From Sva-07 sp963747375 (GTDB lineage Bacteria; Actinomycetota; Acidimicrobiia; Acidimicrobiales; Ilumatobacteraceae), in NCBI GenBank assembly GCA_963747375.1, contig CAVVFL010000022.1:62001-126000 (forward strand): a stretch of 64,000 nucleotides of DNA, given 5' to 3'. The stretch's first letter is position 1; each line of letters starts with the position of its first letter. This document shows, one piece after another, positions 40,191 through 50,812 of the stretch. The notes beneath the pieces were generated by a model, which had not been told where the DNA came from, ran no database searches, and was given only the letters and a program-made list of their open reading frames with translations. A program made the position numbers and the translations under genes.

Positions 40191-41327
40191 ATGGCTGACT
40201 ACTACGCACTCCTCGGTGTGCAGCGCACCGCGACGGCCGACGAGATCAAGAAGGCCTACCGTCAGCGCGCTCGCGAGTTCCACCCCGACGCGAACCCGGA
40301 CAACGCGGAAGCCGCCGAGCAGTTCAAGAAGATCGCCCAGGCCTACCAGGTGCTCTCCGACGACGACCAGCGCGCTCGCTACGACCGCTACGGCGAGGCG
40401 GGCGTCGGTGGCAACAGCGGCGGCGGACCGACCGCGGAGGACCTGTTCGGCGGGGGTCTCGGCGACATCTTCGAGACCTTCTTCGGGGGTGGCGGAGCAA
40501 GCCCGTTCGGGGGCGGGCGTCAGCGTGGTCCATCCGGGCCGCCCCGCGGCCAGGACATCGAAGTCGTTGCCGACATCACGTTCGAGCAGTCGGTGTTCGG
40601 CGATCAGATCGATGTGTCGCTGAAGCTGCCGGTCACGTGCGAGGAGTGCAGCGGTTCGGGTGCCGGCGCCGGTACCAGCCCGGTCACCTGCTCCGAATGC
40701 GGTGGCAGTGGCCAGATCCAACGTGTGCGCCAGAGCTTGCTCGGCCAGATGGTCACGGCGAGTCCGTGCAGCCGCTGCGGTGGCCTCGGCCAGATCATCA
40801 CCACACCATGTGGTTCGTGTCGTGGTGAAGGTCGCGTCACCGTCGACAAGACGTACCAGGTCGATGTTCCCGCCGGTGTCGACTCCGGCTCGACCCTCCG
40901 TTTGACCGGTCGGGGAGCGGTCGGCCCTCGCGGTGGGCGGTCGGGCGACCTGTACGTCCACTTGAGGGTTGCACCGCACGACCTGTTCGTCAGGGACGAT
41001 CACGACCTGGTCACCGAGGTGCCGATCTCGATCGCCCAGGCCGCGCTCGGCACCGCCATCGAACTCGAGACGCTCGATGGCACGGAGCATCTGGTCATTC
41101 CGCCCGGCACGCAGCCCGGACGCGAGTTCGTCCTGCGCCAGCGCGGTGTCCCGCACCTGCGCGGTCGCGGTCGCGGTGACCTGCGGGCACGGGTTCGTGT
41201 CGAGATTCCCCAGACGCTCTCCGACAAGGAGGTCGAACTGCTCACGGCCTACGCCGAGGGGCGCGGTGAAGTGGTCGGACACGAGAAGGAAGGCCTGTTC
41301 AGCCGCATCAAGTCGGCGTTCCACTGA
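40191..41327 (+). CDS. dnaJ: Chaperone protein DnaJ
   Basis: 378 residues. The J domain has ADYYALLGVQRTATADEIKK and the HPD motif in FHPDANPDN. A G/F-rich region follows, then four zinc-finger CxxCxGxG repeats (CEECSGSG, CSECGGSG, CSRCGGLG, CGSCRGEG) and the C-terminal substrate-binding domain. It stimulates DnaK ATPase and presents unfolded clients. The ATG at 40191 (MADYYALLG) is preferred to an upstream ATG at 40176. No indel was found. Confidence 0.97.
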   Translation: MADYYALLGVQRTATADEIKKAYRQRAREFHPDANPDNAEAAEQFKKIAQAYQVLSDDDQRARYDRYGEAGVGGNSGGGPTAEDLFGGGLGDIFETFFGGGGASPFGGGRQRGPSGPPRGQDIEVVADITFEQSVFGDQIDVSLKLPVTCEECSGSGAGAGTSPVTCSECGGSGQIQRVRQSLLGQMVTASPCSRCGGLGQIITTPCGSCRGEGRVTVDKTYQVDVPAGVDSGSTLRLTGRGAVGPRGGRSGDLYVHLRVAPHDLFVRDDHDLVTEVPISIAQAALGTAIELETLDGTEHLVIPPGTQPGREFVLRQRGVPHLRGRGRGDLRARVRVEIPQTLSDKEVELLTAYAEGRGEVVGHEKEGLFSRIKSAFH

Positions 41328-41338
41328 CGGCGCCGCCG

Positions 41339-42028
41339 ATGGACGTGTCATCGCTGCGGTCGACCAGCACCCATGTTCTGGTCGAGCCGGAGCAGTTGGG
41401 GGCGCTGTCGATCGATGACGACACGGTGCATCACCTGCGTCGGGTGCTGCGCCTGCGTGACGGCGAGCAGGTGAGCGTCACCGACGGTGGTGGCCGCTGG
41501 CTACTGGCCTGCGTGCGCGTGGACGGTTCGTCGTTGACGCTGGAAGCTTCGAGCGAGATCGTCACCGAGGCGCCTCGCGTCGATCCGTTCACCTTGGCGG
41601 TGGCCATGCCCAAGGGGGACCGGCTCGACTGGCTGGTGCAGAAGGTGACCGAACTCGGCGTCGACCGCCTCACGCTGCTGCATGCCGACCGTTCGGTCGT
41701 GCGATGGAAGCCCGATCGTGTCGACTCGCAGCTCGTACGCCTGCGGCGGATCGCCGACGAGGCGTGTCGGCAGAGCCGCCGTGTCTGGCGCGTCGAGATC
41801 GATGCGCCGGTCGAGGCATCGGGCGTGCTCGCCCACTTCGTGGTCGCTGAACCGGGTGGCCGGCACCTCGATTCCGCAGACCGGTCGGTTGCGATCGGGC
41901 CCGAGGGCGGGTGGTCGCCCGACGAGCTCGATCTCGCGCGCGATCTGGTGTCGCTCGGGTCGAACATCCTCCGTACGGAGACCGCCGCGGTGGCCGCAAC
42001 GACACTCTGCGTGACATCTGAACGCTGA
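41339..42028 (+). CDS. rsmE: 16S rRNA (uracil(1498)-N(3))-methyltransferase
   Basis: 229 residues, intact. The N-terminal PUA-like domain contains HHLRRVLRLRDGEQV; the SPOUT domain shows PKGDRLDWLVQKVTELGV, AIGPEGGWSPDE and SLGSNILRTETAAVA, the trefoil-knot SAM-binding motifs. It methylates U1498 of 16S rRNA. It starts 12 bases after dnaJ, probably in the same transcript; dnaJ-rsmE adjacency is conserved. Confidence 0.95.
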   Translation: MDVSSLRSTSTHVLVEPEQLGALSIDDDTVHHLRRVLRLRDGEQVSVTDGGGRWLLACVRVDGSSLTLEASSEIVTEAPRVDPFTLAVAMPKGDRLDWLVQKVTELGVDRLTLLHADRSVVRWKPDRVDSQLVRLRRIADEACRQSRRVWRVEIDAPVEASGVLAHFVVAEPGGRHLDSADRSVAIGPEGGWSPDELDLARDLVSLGSNILRTETAAVAATTLCVTSER

Positions 42029-42126
42029 CAGTCTATAATGGCCGAGTTACCCTCGGGTAACGTGTCGGGCGGTCGGCAGGCGGGCGCCACCGAACGCAGA
42101 GCGTACAAACAAGGCGGGATACCCAT

Positions 42127-42643
42127 ATGACAGTCATGGACGACGAAGCACCCTCGGTGTACAGCCAACAGGTGGGTGAGCGGTTGCGTGTGATCCGCAA
42201 ACAGAAGCGAATGTCGTTGCAGGAAGTCGAGGCACAGTCGAACCAGGAGTTCAAGGCGTCGGTTCTCGGCGCCTACGAACGCGGAGAGCGCGGCACTGTC
42301 GGTGCCGCGTCTCGACCGGCTCTCGCAGTTCTATTCGGTTCCGGTCGAGCAACTCCTGCCACGTGAGGTCACGGGGACCCAAGCTGCAGCGGCGCTCCAG
42401 TCGCCGGTCAACAAGAAGCTGGCGATCGACGTTGCCAAGCTGGTGCAGCTCAAGGGATCGCCCTTCGAGATGCTGGCTCGGTACCTGCGGCTGATCCAGG
42501 TGCAGCGCCAGGACTTCAACGGTCGGGTGATCACCGTGCGTGGTGACGACACCCGATCGATTGCAGCGATGCTCGACGTGCCGGTCGATCAGGTCGCTGA
42601 ACGTCTCGCGGCGCTCGACCTGCTCTTCGTTCCCGCCGGCTGA
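42127..42643 (+). CDS. bldD: BldD-like transcriptional regulator with c-di-GMP-binding signature (one frameshift)
   Basis: About 171 residues. The N-terminal XRE helix-turn-helix (QVGERLRVIRKQKRMSLQEVE, then SVLGAYERGER, ALSVPRLDRLSQFYSVPVEQL) matches BldD of Streptomyces. The C-terminal domain has the BldD cyclic-di-GMP signature RxD-x8-RxxD exactly: R127, D129, then R138 and D141 (RQD...RGDD). A +1 indel near 42285 lies in the helix-turn-helix region. In Streptomyces, BldD dimerised by tetrameric c-di-GMP represses sporulation genes. A conserved role in non-sporulating Acidimicrobiia is not established. Confidence 0.85.
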
Positions 42644-42710
42644 CCGCCCTGATGACGTCGGGCGCGGTCACATCGCGCCGAGACTCATCGGTGGGCGGTT
42701 GACTGGGGCG

Positions 42711-43777
42711 ATGGCTGCAGCGACGTTCGGGGTGTATGTCCACATCCCGTTCTGCGCGTCGAAGTGCGAGTACTGCGCGTTTGCCACATGGACCGATCGT
42801 CATCACCTGGTCGACGCGTACATCGCTGCGCTGCGTACCGAGATCGCCCGGGCGGTCGATGCCGGGTTGCCGGTGGCCGACACCGTGTTCGTCGGGCGGC
42901 GGAACGCCGACACTCGTCCCGGCCGACGATCTGGCATCGGTCATCGGCTCGATCCCCGTCAGTGCGGGCGCCGAAGTGACCGTCGAGTGCAATCCCGACG
43001 ACGTCACCGTCGAGATGCTGGCCACGTACCGGAGCGCTGGGGTCAACCGGGTCAGCCTGGGGGTGCAGTCGATGTCGGCACACGTGCTCGCCTCGCTCGG
43101 CCGGACCCACGACCAGGCGAACGTCGAGCGGTGCGGTCCGGGCGATCAAGGAGTCCGGCATGCCGTCGTTCAACCTCGATCTCATCTACGGCGCAGCCGG
43201 TGAGTCGATCGACGACTGGCGCTCGACCGTCGAGCTGGCGCTCGCCTTCGATCCACCGCACATCTCCGCGTACGGGTTGACGGTGGAAGCCGGAACGCCG
43301 CTGGCGTCGCAACCCGATCGGCATCCCGACGACGATGACCAGGCCGACAAGTACGAGCTCGTCGATGACCTGCTCACCGAGGCGGGCCTGTTCAACTACG
43401 AGGTGTCGAACTGGGCGAGGCCCGGCCACGAGTCACGCCACAACTTCCTCTACTGGGACCAGGCCGACTATCGGGGTTTCGGCTGCGCCGCGCATTCGCA
43501 CGAATCCGGTCGCCGGTGGTGGAACGTGCGCACACCGGATCGGTACATCGAGTTGATCGACCGTGCCGAGACCGTCGAGGCGGCGTCGGAAACGCTCGAT
43601 GCCGACACGCGCCGCTTCGAGGGCCTGCAACTCGCGCTGCGTACCCGTGACGGTGTGGAGCGCGACGCCTTCTCGACCGACACGCTCGAACTGCTCGACG
43701 CGATGGTGGTCGACCATCCCACCGACCCCGCCCGGGTGGTTCTCACCCGTCGCGGACGTTTGATGGCCAACGAGGTG

Positions 43778-43795
<18 letters not shown>
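42711..43795 (+). CDS. hemW: Heme chaperone HemW / radical SAM coproporphyrinogen III oxidase-like protein (two frameshifts)
   Basis: About 360 residues. The radical SAM cluster is CASKCEYCAF (CxxxCxxC) after GVYVHIPF, followed by GGGTPTLVPADDL, ECNPDDVTVEML, GVNRVSLGVQSM and SFNLDLIYG. The C-terminal part has NYEVSNWARPGHESRHN. The motif CxxxCxxCxF rather than CxxxCxxCxC marks HemW rather than HemN. +1 indels near 42898 and 43125. It delivers heme to respiratory proteins. The last 18 bases overlap the convergent oxygenase gene. Confidence 0.92.
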
Positions 43796-44803
<1,008 letters not shown>

Positions 44804-44829
44804 GAGTTGGTAACGTACTGCTCCGCTAC

Positions 44830-44903
44830 GGGCGCGTAGCTCAGTTGGTTAGAGCGCTACCATGACACGGTAGAGGTCCCGGGTTCGAGTCCCGTCGTGC
44901 CCA
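44830..44903 (+). tRNA. tRNA-Val(GAC)
   Basis: Full cloverleaf: acceptor GGGCGCG/CGTGCCC, D-arm GCTC/GAGC, anticodon stem CTACC/GGTAG with loop ATGACAC (anticodon GAC, valine codon GUC), variable loop AGGTC and T-arm with TTCGAGT. The discriminator is A73. The 3' CCA is not fully encoded (ACC then C). One T-stem end pair is mismatched. Confidence 0.9.
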
Positions 44904-44964
44904 CCCCGCAAGCCCTGGTCAGGAGCAATCCGACCGGGGCTTCGTCGCGTTCTGGCGCACCTGG

Positions 44965-45983
44965 TCAAGGGGAGAGCCGGTCGGCGAGATGGCGCAGTGC
45001 GATCGGGTAGCGGTACTCGATCGCCATGTGGGTGGCATCGAACAGTTCGAAGAAGGTCGGTTCGACGTCGACCGAGGCGAGGGCGTCGACGAAGGCTTGG
45101 GCTCCGAGGTCCAAGTAGAAGTCGTCGCGTGTCCCGCGTCGACGTAGATCGCTGAAAGGGATCGCAGTGCGTCCACATGTTCGGTGACCATGCGCACCGG
45201 ATCCCAGGCGAGCCATCGCGCCCAGACGTCCTCGTCGAGAGCGCCGGTGCTGACGTCGAATGGGAGCCGAACGGTGCCGTCGTCGTCGGTGGACCAACAC
45301 GCGGCCATGCACCATGTGTTGATCAGGGTCATGTCAGTTGGCTTGCTCATGGCGGGACGATTGCGGAGATCGGTCCAGAAGGCCGGATAGGAGCCCTCGT
45401 AGGCGCGTAGAGCACGCGCCGTTTCACGGAAGTCGGGTTGGAAACACACATCGAAGAGCGCGTCACCGGCGTGGGTTGCGAGCCCGCCGAAGAGATCGGG
45501 GCGCAGCATCGGCGTGATCATCGCTCCATAGCCACCGCTGGACTTACCGGTGATTCCCCGATGGTGCGCACCTGGGAGGGTTCGGTATCTCGCGTCGATC
45601 CAGGGCACGATCTCGTCGCAGAGGTAGCTGTGGTATCGGCCGGTGCCGGGTGAGTCGACGAACTGGCTCCCGCCCAGGCTGGTCCAGCAGTCCACCATCA
45701 CGACGATGCAGGGCGGTACCTCCGGGTCGGAGAACGTCTGGTCGATCAGCTCGACGACGTTCGGGCGGAACGGGGTTCGGTTGCGCCACATGTCGATCTG
45801 ACCGGTCATGCCCATGATGAGATACAACGACGGGTAGTGCTCGTCGGTCCCGTCGTAGCCAGGGGGGAGGTACACCCAGATCGGTCGGCGTGCCGGGTCG
45901 CCCAACGGATTGTCGATCAGCAGCTTGCTGTCGATCCACGACTCGTCGACTCGTCCCTCGAGTTCTCGTGCCCAGGGTTCCAT
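44965..45983 (-). CDS. Esterase D / S-formylglutathione hydrolase-like esterase (one frameshift)
   Basis: About 339 residues. Alpha/beta hydrolase of the esterase/antigen-85 type: VYLPPGYDGTDEHYPSLYL, the nucleophile elbow TGKSSGGYGAM (serine in G-K-S-S-G-G), and a C-terminal histidine in FDATHMAIEYR. A -1 indel near 45140 falls at the third position of a glycine codon (VDAG|TRDDF). The substrate is unknown. It is convergent to the tRNA gene and lies downstream of the SMP-30-like lipoprotein gene on the same strand. Confidence 0.83.
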
Positions 45984-46136
45984 GGCGCGAAGCTACAACT
46001 GGATCGTCGTCAGCCGCTCGCTCTGTTCGAGCTGCTGTGCGAGCAGCTCGAGCCTGGAGCTGTACTCCGCGAGAAACGCATCACCAAGCACTCGGTCAGT
46101 TGCAGAAATCCGATCGGGTCGGGACTCGTGTGTTGC

Positions 46137-47423
46137 CTATGGAAGGGGCATGCCGGGGGTGTCGACGTCGATGGCGACCAGCGCCGGACCGGGCAGGTCG
46201 CTGGGCACGTAGGTCTGATCCGCCAGATTCACGGCATACATCGTGAACTCGGTCGCGCCGATTCCGAAGGCCATGCTCGTGGGACCATCGAGGCCTTGTT
46301 CCGCGTCACCGGCGATCGACACGACCGTGCCGTCGGGTTCGACTCGCACGATGCCGTTCGTGATTGCGTCGGTGACGTAGACGCGCCCGTCGGCGTCGAG
46401 CGCGATCCCGTCCGGAATGAACGCGAAGTCCGACACGACGTACGGAACCATCTCGCCGGGGGTGCCGTCGTCGAGCACCGGGACCGTCCAGATCGAGGTC
46501 TGCTCGAGGACGTTGACGTAGAGCACCCCGTCTCGGAATGCGATGCCGTTCGCCCCGACCGGCTTGCCGAGGTTGAAGCGGTTCGGACCACCGAGCGTGG
46601 TGTTCTCCAACCACTTCTCGGCCACGCCGTCGGGGGTGATCTTCCAGATCGCACCGAGCGGAATGTCACCCTCCATCCCTGAGTACGACTCGGTCGCGAA
46701 CAGATTGCCCTGGTCGTCGAAGGCGAGTCCGTTCGCGAAGAGCATGGTTTCCGTTCCGGCGAACCGAGTCCCCTCGCCGGTGCGACAGTCGAACTTCCAG
46801 ACGCCGGAGCGGTCGGGGCTGTCCACTGCGGCGTACACGTTGCCGTCTGCGTCGAGCGCCAGTCCCAGGATGCCGGAATGGTTCACGACGCCCTCAGGCG
46901 GAATCTCGAAGATCGGTCGGTAGTCCTCGGGGGCGAGGTCCCAATCGGGAACCTCCGCGAACACCTCGTAGTCGCTCGATCCCGGCGCGAACCGCAGAAT
47001 CTGGCCGAGGGGCGGGAGCGACACGTACACGTTGCCCGACTTGTCGACGGCCACGCCCTCGGCGATCTGGAACGCCGTCCGGTCGAACGACGCGACGGTC
47101 CCGGCCGGCTGCGCGACCTCGTTGGGAACCGCCGGTGGGCACGCCGGCTCGGGCTCCGCAGTCGTCTCGGGCACAGCCTCGACGCTCGTGGCGACCTGCT
47201 CCGGCTCGGTCGTCGGTTGGACGGACTCGACGGTCTCGGACACCGCGGTATCGGGGGGTGAGCTCGCCGATTCGTCGCTCCCCGAACATGCCGCAAGTGT
47301 CAGCGCGGCCGTTGCGAGAGCGGCGAGACAACGGACTGGGGGACGGGGGAGTCGGCCGATCTCCGACGGTCGGTGTGGCCGCAGGCGCAGCGGCGTCGTT
47401 CCTGGTTCGGTGATCTGGGTCAT
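46137..47423 (-). CDS. SMP-30/gluconolactonase-like beta-propeller lipoprotein
   Basis: 428 residues, intact. Signal peptide and lipobox LTLAAC near residue 45, then a Ser/Thr/Glu/Pro-rich linker and a six-bladed propeller with NHL/SMP-30-type repeats (GVAVDKSGNVYVSLPPLGQI, LGLALDADGNVYAAVDSPD, GLAFDDQGNLFATESYSGM, GIALDADGRVYVTDAITNG). Surface-attached proteins of this class may be lactonases or binding proteins. Catalytic metal ligands could not be assigned with confidence. Confidence 0.83.
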   Translation of the reverse strand: MTQITEPGTTPLRLRPHRPSEIGRLPRPPVRCLAALATAALTLAACSGSDESASSPPDTAVSETVESVQPTTEPEQVATSVEAVPETTAEPEPACPPAVPNEVAQPAGTVASFDRTAFQIAEGVAVDKSGNVYVSLPPLGQILRFAPGSSDYEVFAEVPDWDLAPEDYRPIFEIPPEGVVNHSGILGLALDADGNVYAAVDSPDRSGVWKFDCRTGEGTRFAGTETMLFANGLAFDDQGNLFATESYSGMEGDIPLGAIWKITPDGVAEKWLENTTLGGPNRFNLGKPVGANGIAFRDGVLYVNVLEQTSIWTVPVLDDGTPGEMVPYVVSDFAFIPDGIALDADGRVYVTDAITNGIVRVEPDGTVVSIAGDAEQGLDGPTSMAFGIGATEFTMYAVNLADQTYVPSDLPGPALVAIDVDTPGMPLP

Positions 47424-47448
47424 CGTCTTTTCCCCTGCCGTGAACTAC

Positions 47449-47700
47449 CGTTCGTGGTGTCTGCAGACCGTAGCGGGCGGAGCAGATGCCCCCCGACGAG
47501 GCTTTGAGTTCGACCTCGCGGGGCGTGCCGAACGACAGATCACCTGCCGACTCGACGACCGGCCATGCCCCGGCACCGTGTGGGTCGTTGTACCGGCACG
47601 CCTCGATGAGCCTGCCGTTCGTGCTGCCGAGATCCTCGAGCATCACCCGCCCGCTGTGCAACTCACTTGGAGGTGGCGCCGCGACAGCAACGCGTCAGTG
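47449..47700 (-). pseudogene. FHA-domain fragment
   Basis: On the minus strand one reads SRRHLQV, then (after a one-base shift near 47665) LHSGRVMLEDLGSTNGRLIE and a later DLSFGTPREVELKAS. These are the middle and last strands of a forkhead-associated domain, including the phosphothreonine-site SRRH and GSTNG. The first strands and any start codon are missing, and the rest of the 357-base gap shows nothing else. It is probably a truncated remnant. Bounds are approximate. Confidence 0.5.
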
Positions 47701-47780
47701 GGTCACCGCATGCTGGAGACATGCATGGCCGACGTGCACGCTCGGCGACACGATCGGTGTTCCCGTGATGTACTGGAGTC

Positions 47781-48908
47781 GTGGACATCGCCGAGCTCGA
47801 GTGGATCGCGTGGACGAACCCGATCACCGCAGCGTTCGGCCGGGAGGTCTCGGCCTCGGACCTGTCGGGCCGCACCGTGTCATGTTGTCAGCACATCCTG
47901 CCGGACATCATCGGCATCGTCGGCCCGCTCGTCGAGGCCGGCGCCAGAGTCCGAATGGCGCCATGCAACCCGGAGAGCACCGACGACCGCACGGTGACGC
48001 ATCTTGCTTCGATCGGTGTGGAGATCCGTGGCCACGCCGGCATGTCGACCGGTGAGTTCGCCGACGCGCTGGCGTGGCTGGCGAGCGAACCAGCCGACGC
48101 GTTGTGTGACATGGGCGGTGAGTTGATCGTGGCGGCAGCGGCGGCGGGATACCGTCCGGCCGGGGCCCTCGAGGCGACCACGACCGGTTTGCACCGCCTG
48201 GCCGGAGTCGAGATCCCCTTTCCGGTCTTGGATTGGAACGGGATCGCACTCAAGGATCTCATTCACAATCGTCATCATGTCGGCGCCGAGACGTGGCCGG
48301 CGTTCACAGCGATCACCAACCTGTCGCTGTACGGCCGCGAGATCGTCGTCGTCGGTTTCGGTCCTGTCGGTCAGGGCGTGGCGCTACGCGCCCGCGATCT
48401 GGGTGCCATCGTCACGGTTGTCGACCTCGACCCGGTGCGTCTGGTCCAGGCACAGCACTTCGGCTGCCGGGTTGCCGACTTCGACCAGGCAGTTCGGCGA
48501 GCGAGCGTCATCGTCACGGCGACCGGTTTCGATGGCGTCGTGGAAGCGGCACAGATCGAGCTCCTTCCCGACGGCGCGATCCTCATGAACGTCGGCCACA
48601 GCAACCGTGAGATCGACGTCGACTGGCTCGATCAGCACTCTCACGTCAGTCTTCGTCGACATCTCGAACGCTATGAGGTCAACGGCCGACGAGTGCATCT
48701 GCTCAACCGGGGCAGCCTCGTCAACCTGGCGGTCGGTCTGGGCAGTGGCGCGCCACAACTCTTCGACCCCTTCTCGGCGATCATGCTGCTCGGTCTCGAC
48801 GCGATCCTCCACGGCAGAATCACCGACCTGTCTGCGGGCGTTCAGCGATACCCCAGAGAACTCGAGAACAGAGTCGCTCGCGCGCTCATCGACACCACCT
48901 CCGACTGA
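47781..48908 (+). CDS. Divergent adenosylhomocysteinase-like protein
   Basis: 375 residues, intact, against 430-490 in normal SAH hydrolases. The NAD-binding core is clear: IVVVGFGPVGQGVALRARDLGA, with DLDPVRLVQAQHFGC and ILMNVGHSNREIDVDWL. The substrate domain keeps PCNPESTDD and EATTTGLHRL. By alignment to the human enzyme, the lysine matching K186 survives (ALKDLIHN), while D190 reads histidine, E156 alanine, and the C195 position is not cysteine. The protein may bind NAD and a ligand without the usual hydrolase chemistry. It could be a regulator or an enzyme on another substrate. Confidence 0.78.
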   Translation: MDIAELEWIAWTNPITAAFGREVSASDLSGRTVSCCQHILPDIIGIVGPLVEAGARVRMAPCNPESTDDRTVTHLASIGVEIRGHAGMSTGEFADALAWLASEPADALCDMGGELIVAAAAAGYRPAGALEATTTGLHRLAGVEIPFPVLDWNGIALKDLIHNRHHVGAETWPAFTAITNLSLYGREIVVVGFGPVGQGVALRARDLGAIVTVVDLDPVRLVQAQHFGCRVADFDQAVRRASVIVTATGFDGVVEAAQIELLPDGAILMNVGHSNREIDVDWLDQHSHVSLRRHLERYEVNGRRVHLLNRGSLVNLAVGLGSGAPQLFDPFSAIMLLGLDAILHGRITDLSAGVQRYPRELENRVARALIDTTSD

Positions 48909-48957
48909 GCCCACACGAGGACCAGGATCAGGTTGGCGACCCGGTGGTGAACTCGAT

Positions 48958-49148
48958 GAAGTCCCATGCGCGTGAGCCGCGGACCGTGCCACGCGGTGGG
49001 GCGGGTCAGCGTGCGACAGCGTTCGCGCGTCGCGACGACAACCACTGTCGCGCGGAATGTTGAGCCATTTGTGCCCGTCAACCGTCCACGAGTCGAGCAT
49101 CTCGATCCGACCGAACGGTCCGCCGGACGCGGCCACGAACGAACCCAC
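48958..49148 (-). pseudogene. Fragment of a PLP-dependent (group II) decarboxylase
   Basis: On the minus strand the segment DSWTVDGHKWLNIPRDSG (coded around 49020-49100) matches the lysine-pyridoxal region of aromatic-L-amino-acid/tyrosine decarboxylases (usual form DSW..D.HKWLN.P.D.G). A one-base shift then gives VVVATRERCRTLTRP. No large domain surrounds it: SAH-hydrolase-like and YceH genes lie on the other strand on both sides. It appears to be a relic, not an expressed gene. Bounds are approximate. Confidence 0.5.
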
Positions 49149-49169
49149 CGGTGGGGTTACGGTGATGCG

Positions 49170-49842
49170 ATGGAGCTCACCGTCGAAGAACTTCGTGTGC
49201 TCGGCTGCCTGATCGAGAAGCAGGCCACAACGCCTGACCTCTGTCCGCTCTCGACGAACGCGCTCGTCAATGCGTGCAACCAGAAGTCGAACCGCGAACC
49301 GCTGGTCGACTACAGCGAGCGAACCGTGATGGACGCGATGCTGCTCGTGCGTCAGAAGGGGCTTGCCCGAATGAACAGCAGCGGCCGCACCGACAAGCAC
49401 CGCCACATTCTCGAGGATGCGCTCGGACTCGATAGCGACCAGTTGGCACTGCTGGCCGTGATGATGTTGAGAGGTCCGCAGTCGGCCGGCGAATTGAAGA
49501 CACGCACCGAGCGATACGCGACCTCGCAGGGAACGGGGTTCGAGTCGATCGACGACATCGAGGCAGTGCTGACGCGATTGGCGGAAGGCGTCGATCCGTT
49601 CGCGGCGAACATCGGGCGGGGCTCTGGCCAGAGCCAGGATCGCTGGGCGCATCTGCTCGGTGACGTCGTGCCCGATGTACATCAAGCAGCGCCGGGCCGG
49701 GTGGCTCAACCCGCCGACCTCGGCCCATCGCTGGCACAGCGCGTCGCGGTCCTTGGAGGCGCGGCTTGCAGCGCTGGAATCAGAACTCGGCGTGTCGTCG
49801 GAGCCGTCGTCGCCCGACGCCGTCGTCGACCCGAGGGACTGA
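49170..49842 (+). CDS. YceH/DUF480-family protein (one frameshift)
   Basis: About 224 residues. The N-terminal winged helix begins MELTVEELRVLGCLIEKQAT, TPDLCPLSTNALVNACNQKSNREP, YSERTVMDAMLLVRQKGL, the diagnostic DUF480 pattern; a second winged helix follows (LALLAVMMLRGPQSAGELK). A +1 indel near 49765 precedes a coiled-coil tail, SLEARLAALESEL. YceH proteins are likely DNA-binding; function is poorly known. Confidence 0.86.
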
Positions 49843-50040
49843 GGTATCAGGGCGCAACGGGCCGCCTCCGACCACGATCGGGAGGGAGAATCCGCAGACG
49901 CTTCGGCCTGTGTCACCTGGCCGACGAGCCGCGAACTCATCCCGTTGGTTTCATCCGTCGAAGTCCGATCGGATTCGTGATCCACCGTGTGACCGGCAGC
50001 GTCGTCGCCGGTGGCTGTGACGCATCATCGATCGGTGAGA

Positions 50041-50794
50041 ATGGCGAGCGTGAGCGATCTCCCACGTGACCCCACCACCTTCGTCGACAACCAAGTCGTC
50101 GTCGACGGCCACGTCGTCGGAGTCGACGCGCTGGTCTCTTCGCCCAAGCTCGCCGTGCTCTCCGGTCTGTTGTCGGTCGACGAGTGCGACGCCCTGATCG
50201 CAGCGGCGCGCACGGTGATCGCTCCGTCACTGGTGATCGACGAGCGAACGGTCGACAACACCGTGCACGAGACCCGTACGAGCTCGGGCATGCATTTCCC
50301 GCCCGGTTCTTCGACGATCGCCGACGAGATCCAGCGTCGCATCATGTCGATCATCGGACTTCCGATCGACCGTGCCGAGCCGCTCCAGGTCCTGCGATAC
50401 GGACCCGGTGAGGAGTACGTGCCCCATTTCGACTTCTTCGCTGTGGGTGAGCCGACGGGTGAACCCGGCGAAGGCCCGGCGACGACGGTGTCCCGTTTCG
50501 GACAGCGCGTCGCGACCATGATCTGCTACCTCTCGTCGGTCGAATCGGGCGGCGCCACCGTCTTCCCGGAGATCGGGTTCGAGGTCAGGCCGCTGCCCGG
50601 TCGGGCGGTCTACTTCACCTACCTCGGCGCCGACGGCGCGGTCGACCCGATGTCGCTGCACGGTGGCGCCGCAGTGCACGCGGGGGAGAAGTGGATCGTC
50701 ACACAGTGGTGCCGCGAACGTCCGTACCGCGAAGCCGCAGCCTGTTGCATGGGCGCCGCCGACCGATTCGCCGCGGATCGACCCCGGACGCTGA
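50041..50794 (+). CDS. Prolyl 4-hydroxylase-like 2OG-Fe(II) oxygenase
   Basis: About 250 residues. The catalytic core contains LQVLRYGPGEEYVPHFDFF (iron ligands H and D near residue 128-130), TVFPEIGFEVRPLPGRAVYF and GGAAVHAGEKWIVTQWCRE (third histidine and the 2OG-binding lysine). It lacks a signal peptide, so cytoplasmic substrates, small or protein, are likely. The open frame runs past the expected end; a +1 indel near 50760 would give a stop at 50792-50794, which I take as the end. It converges with the metallo-beta-lactamase-fold gene. Confidence 0.78.
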
Positions 50795-50812
50795 ACGGCG
50801 CGCGATCGACGC

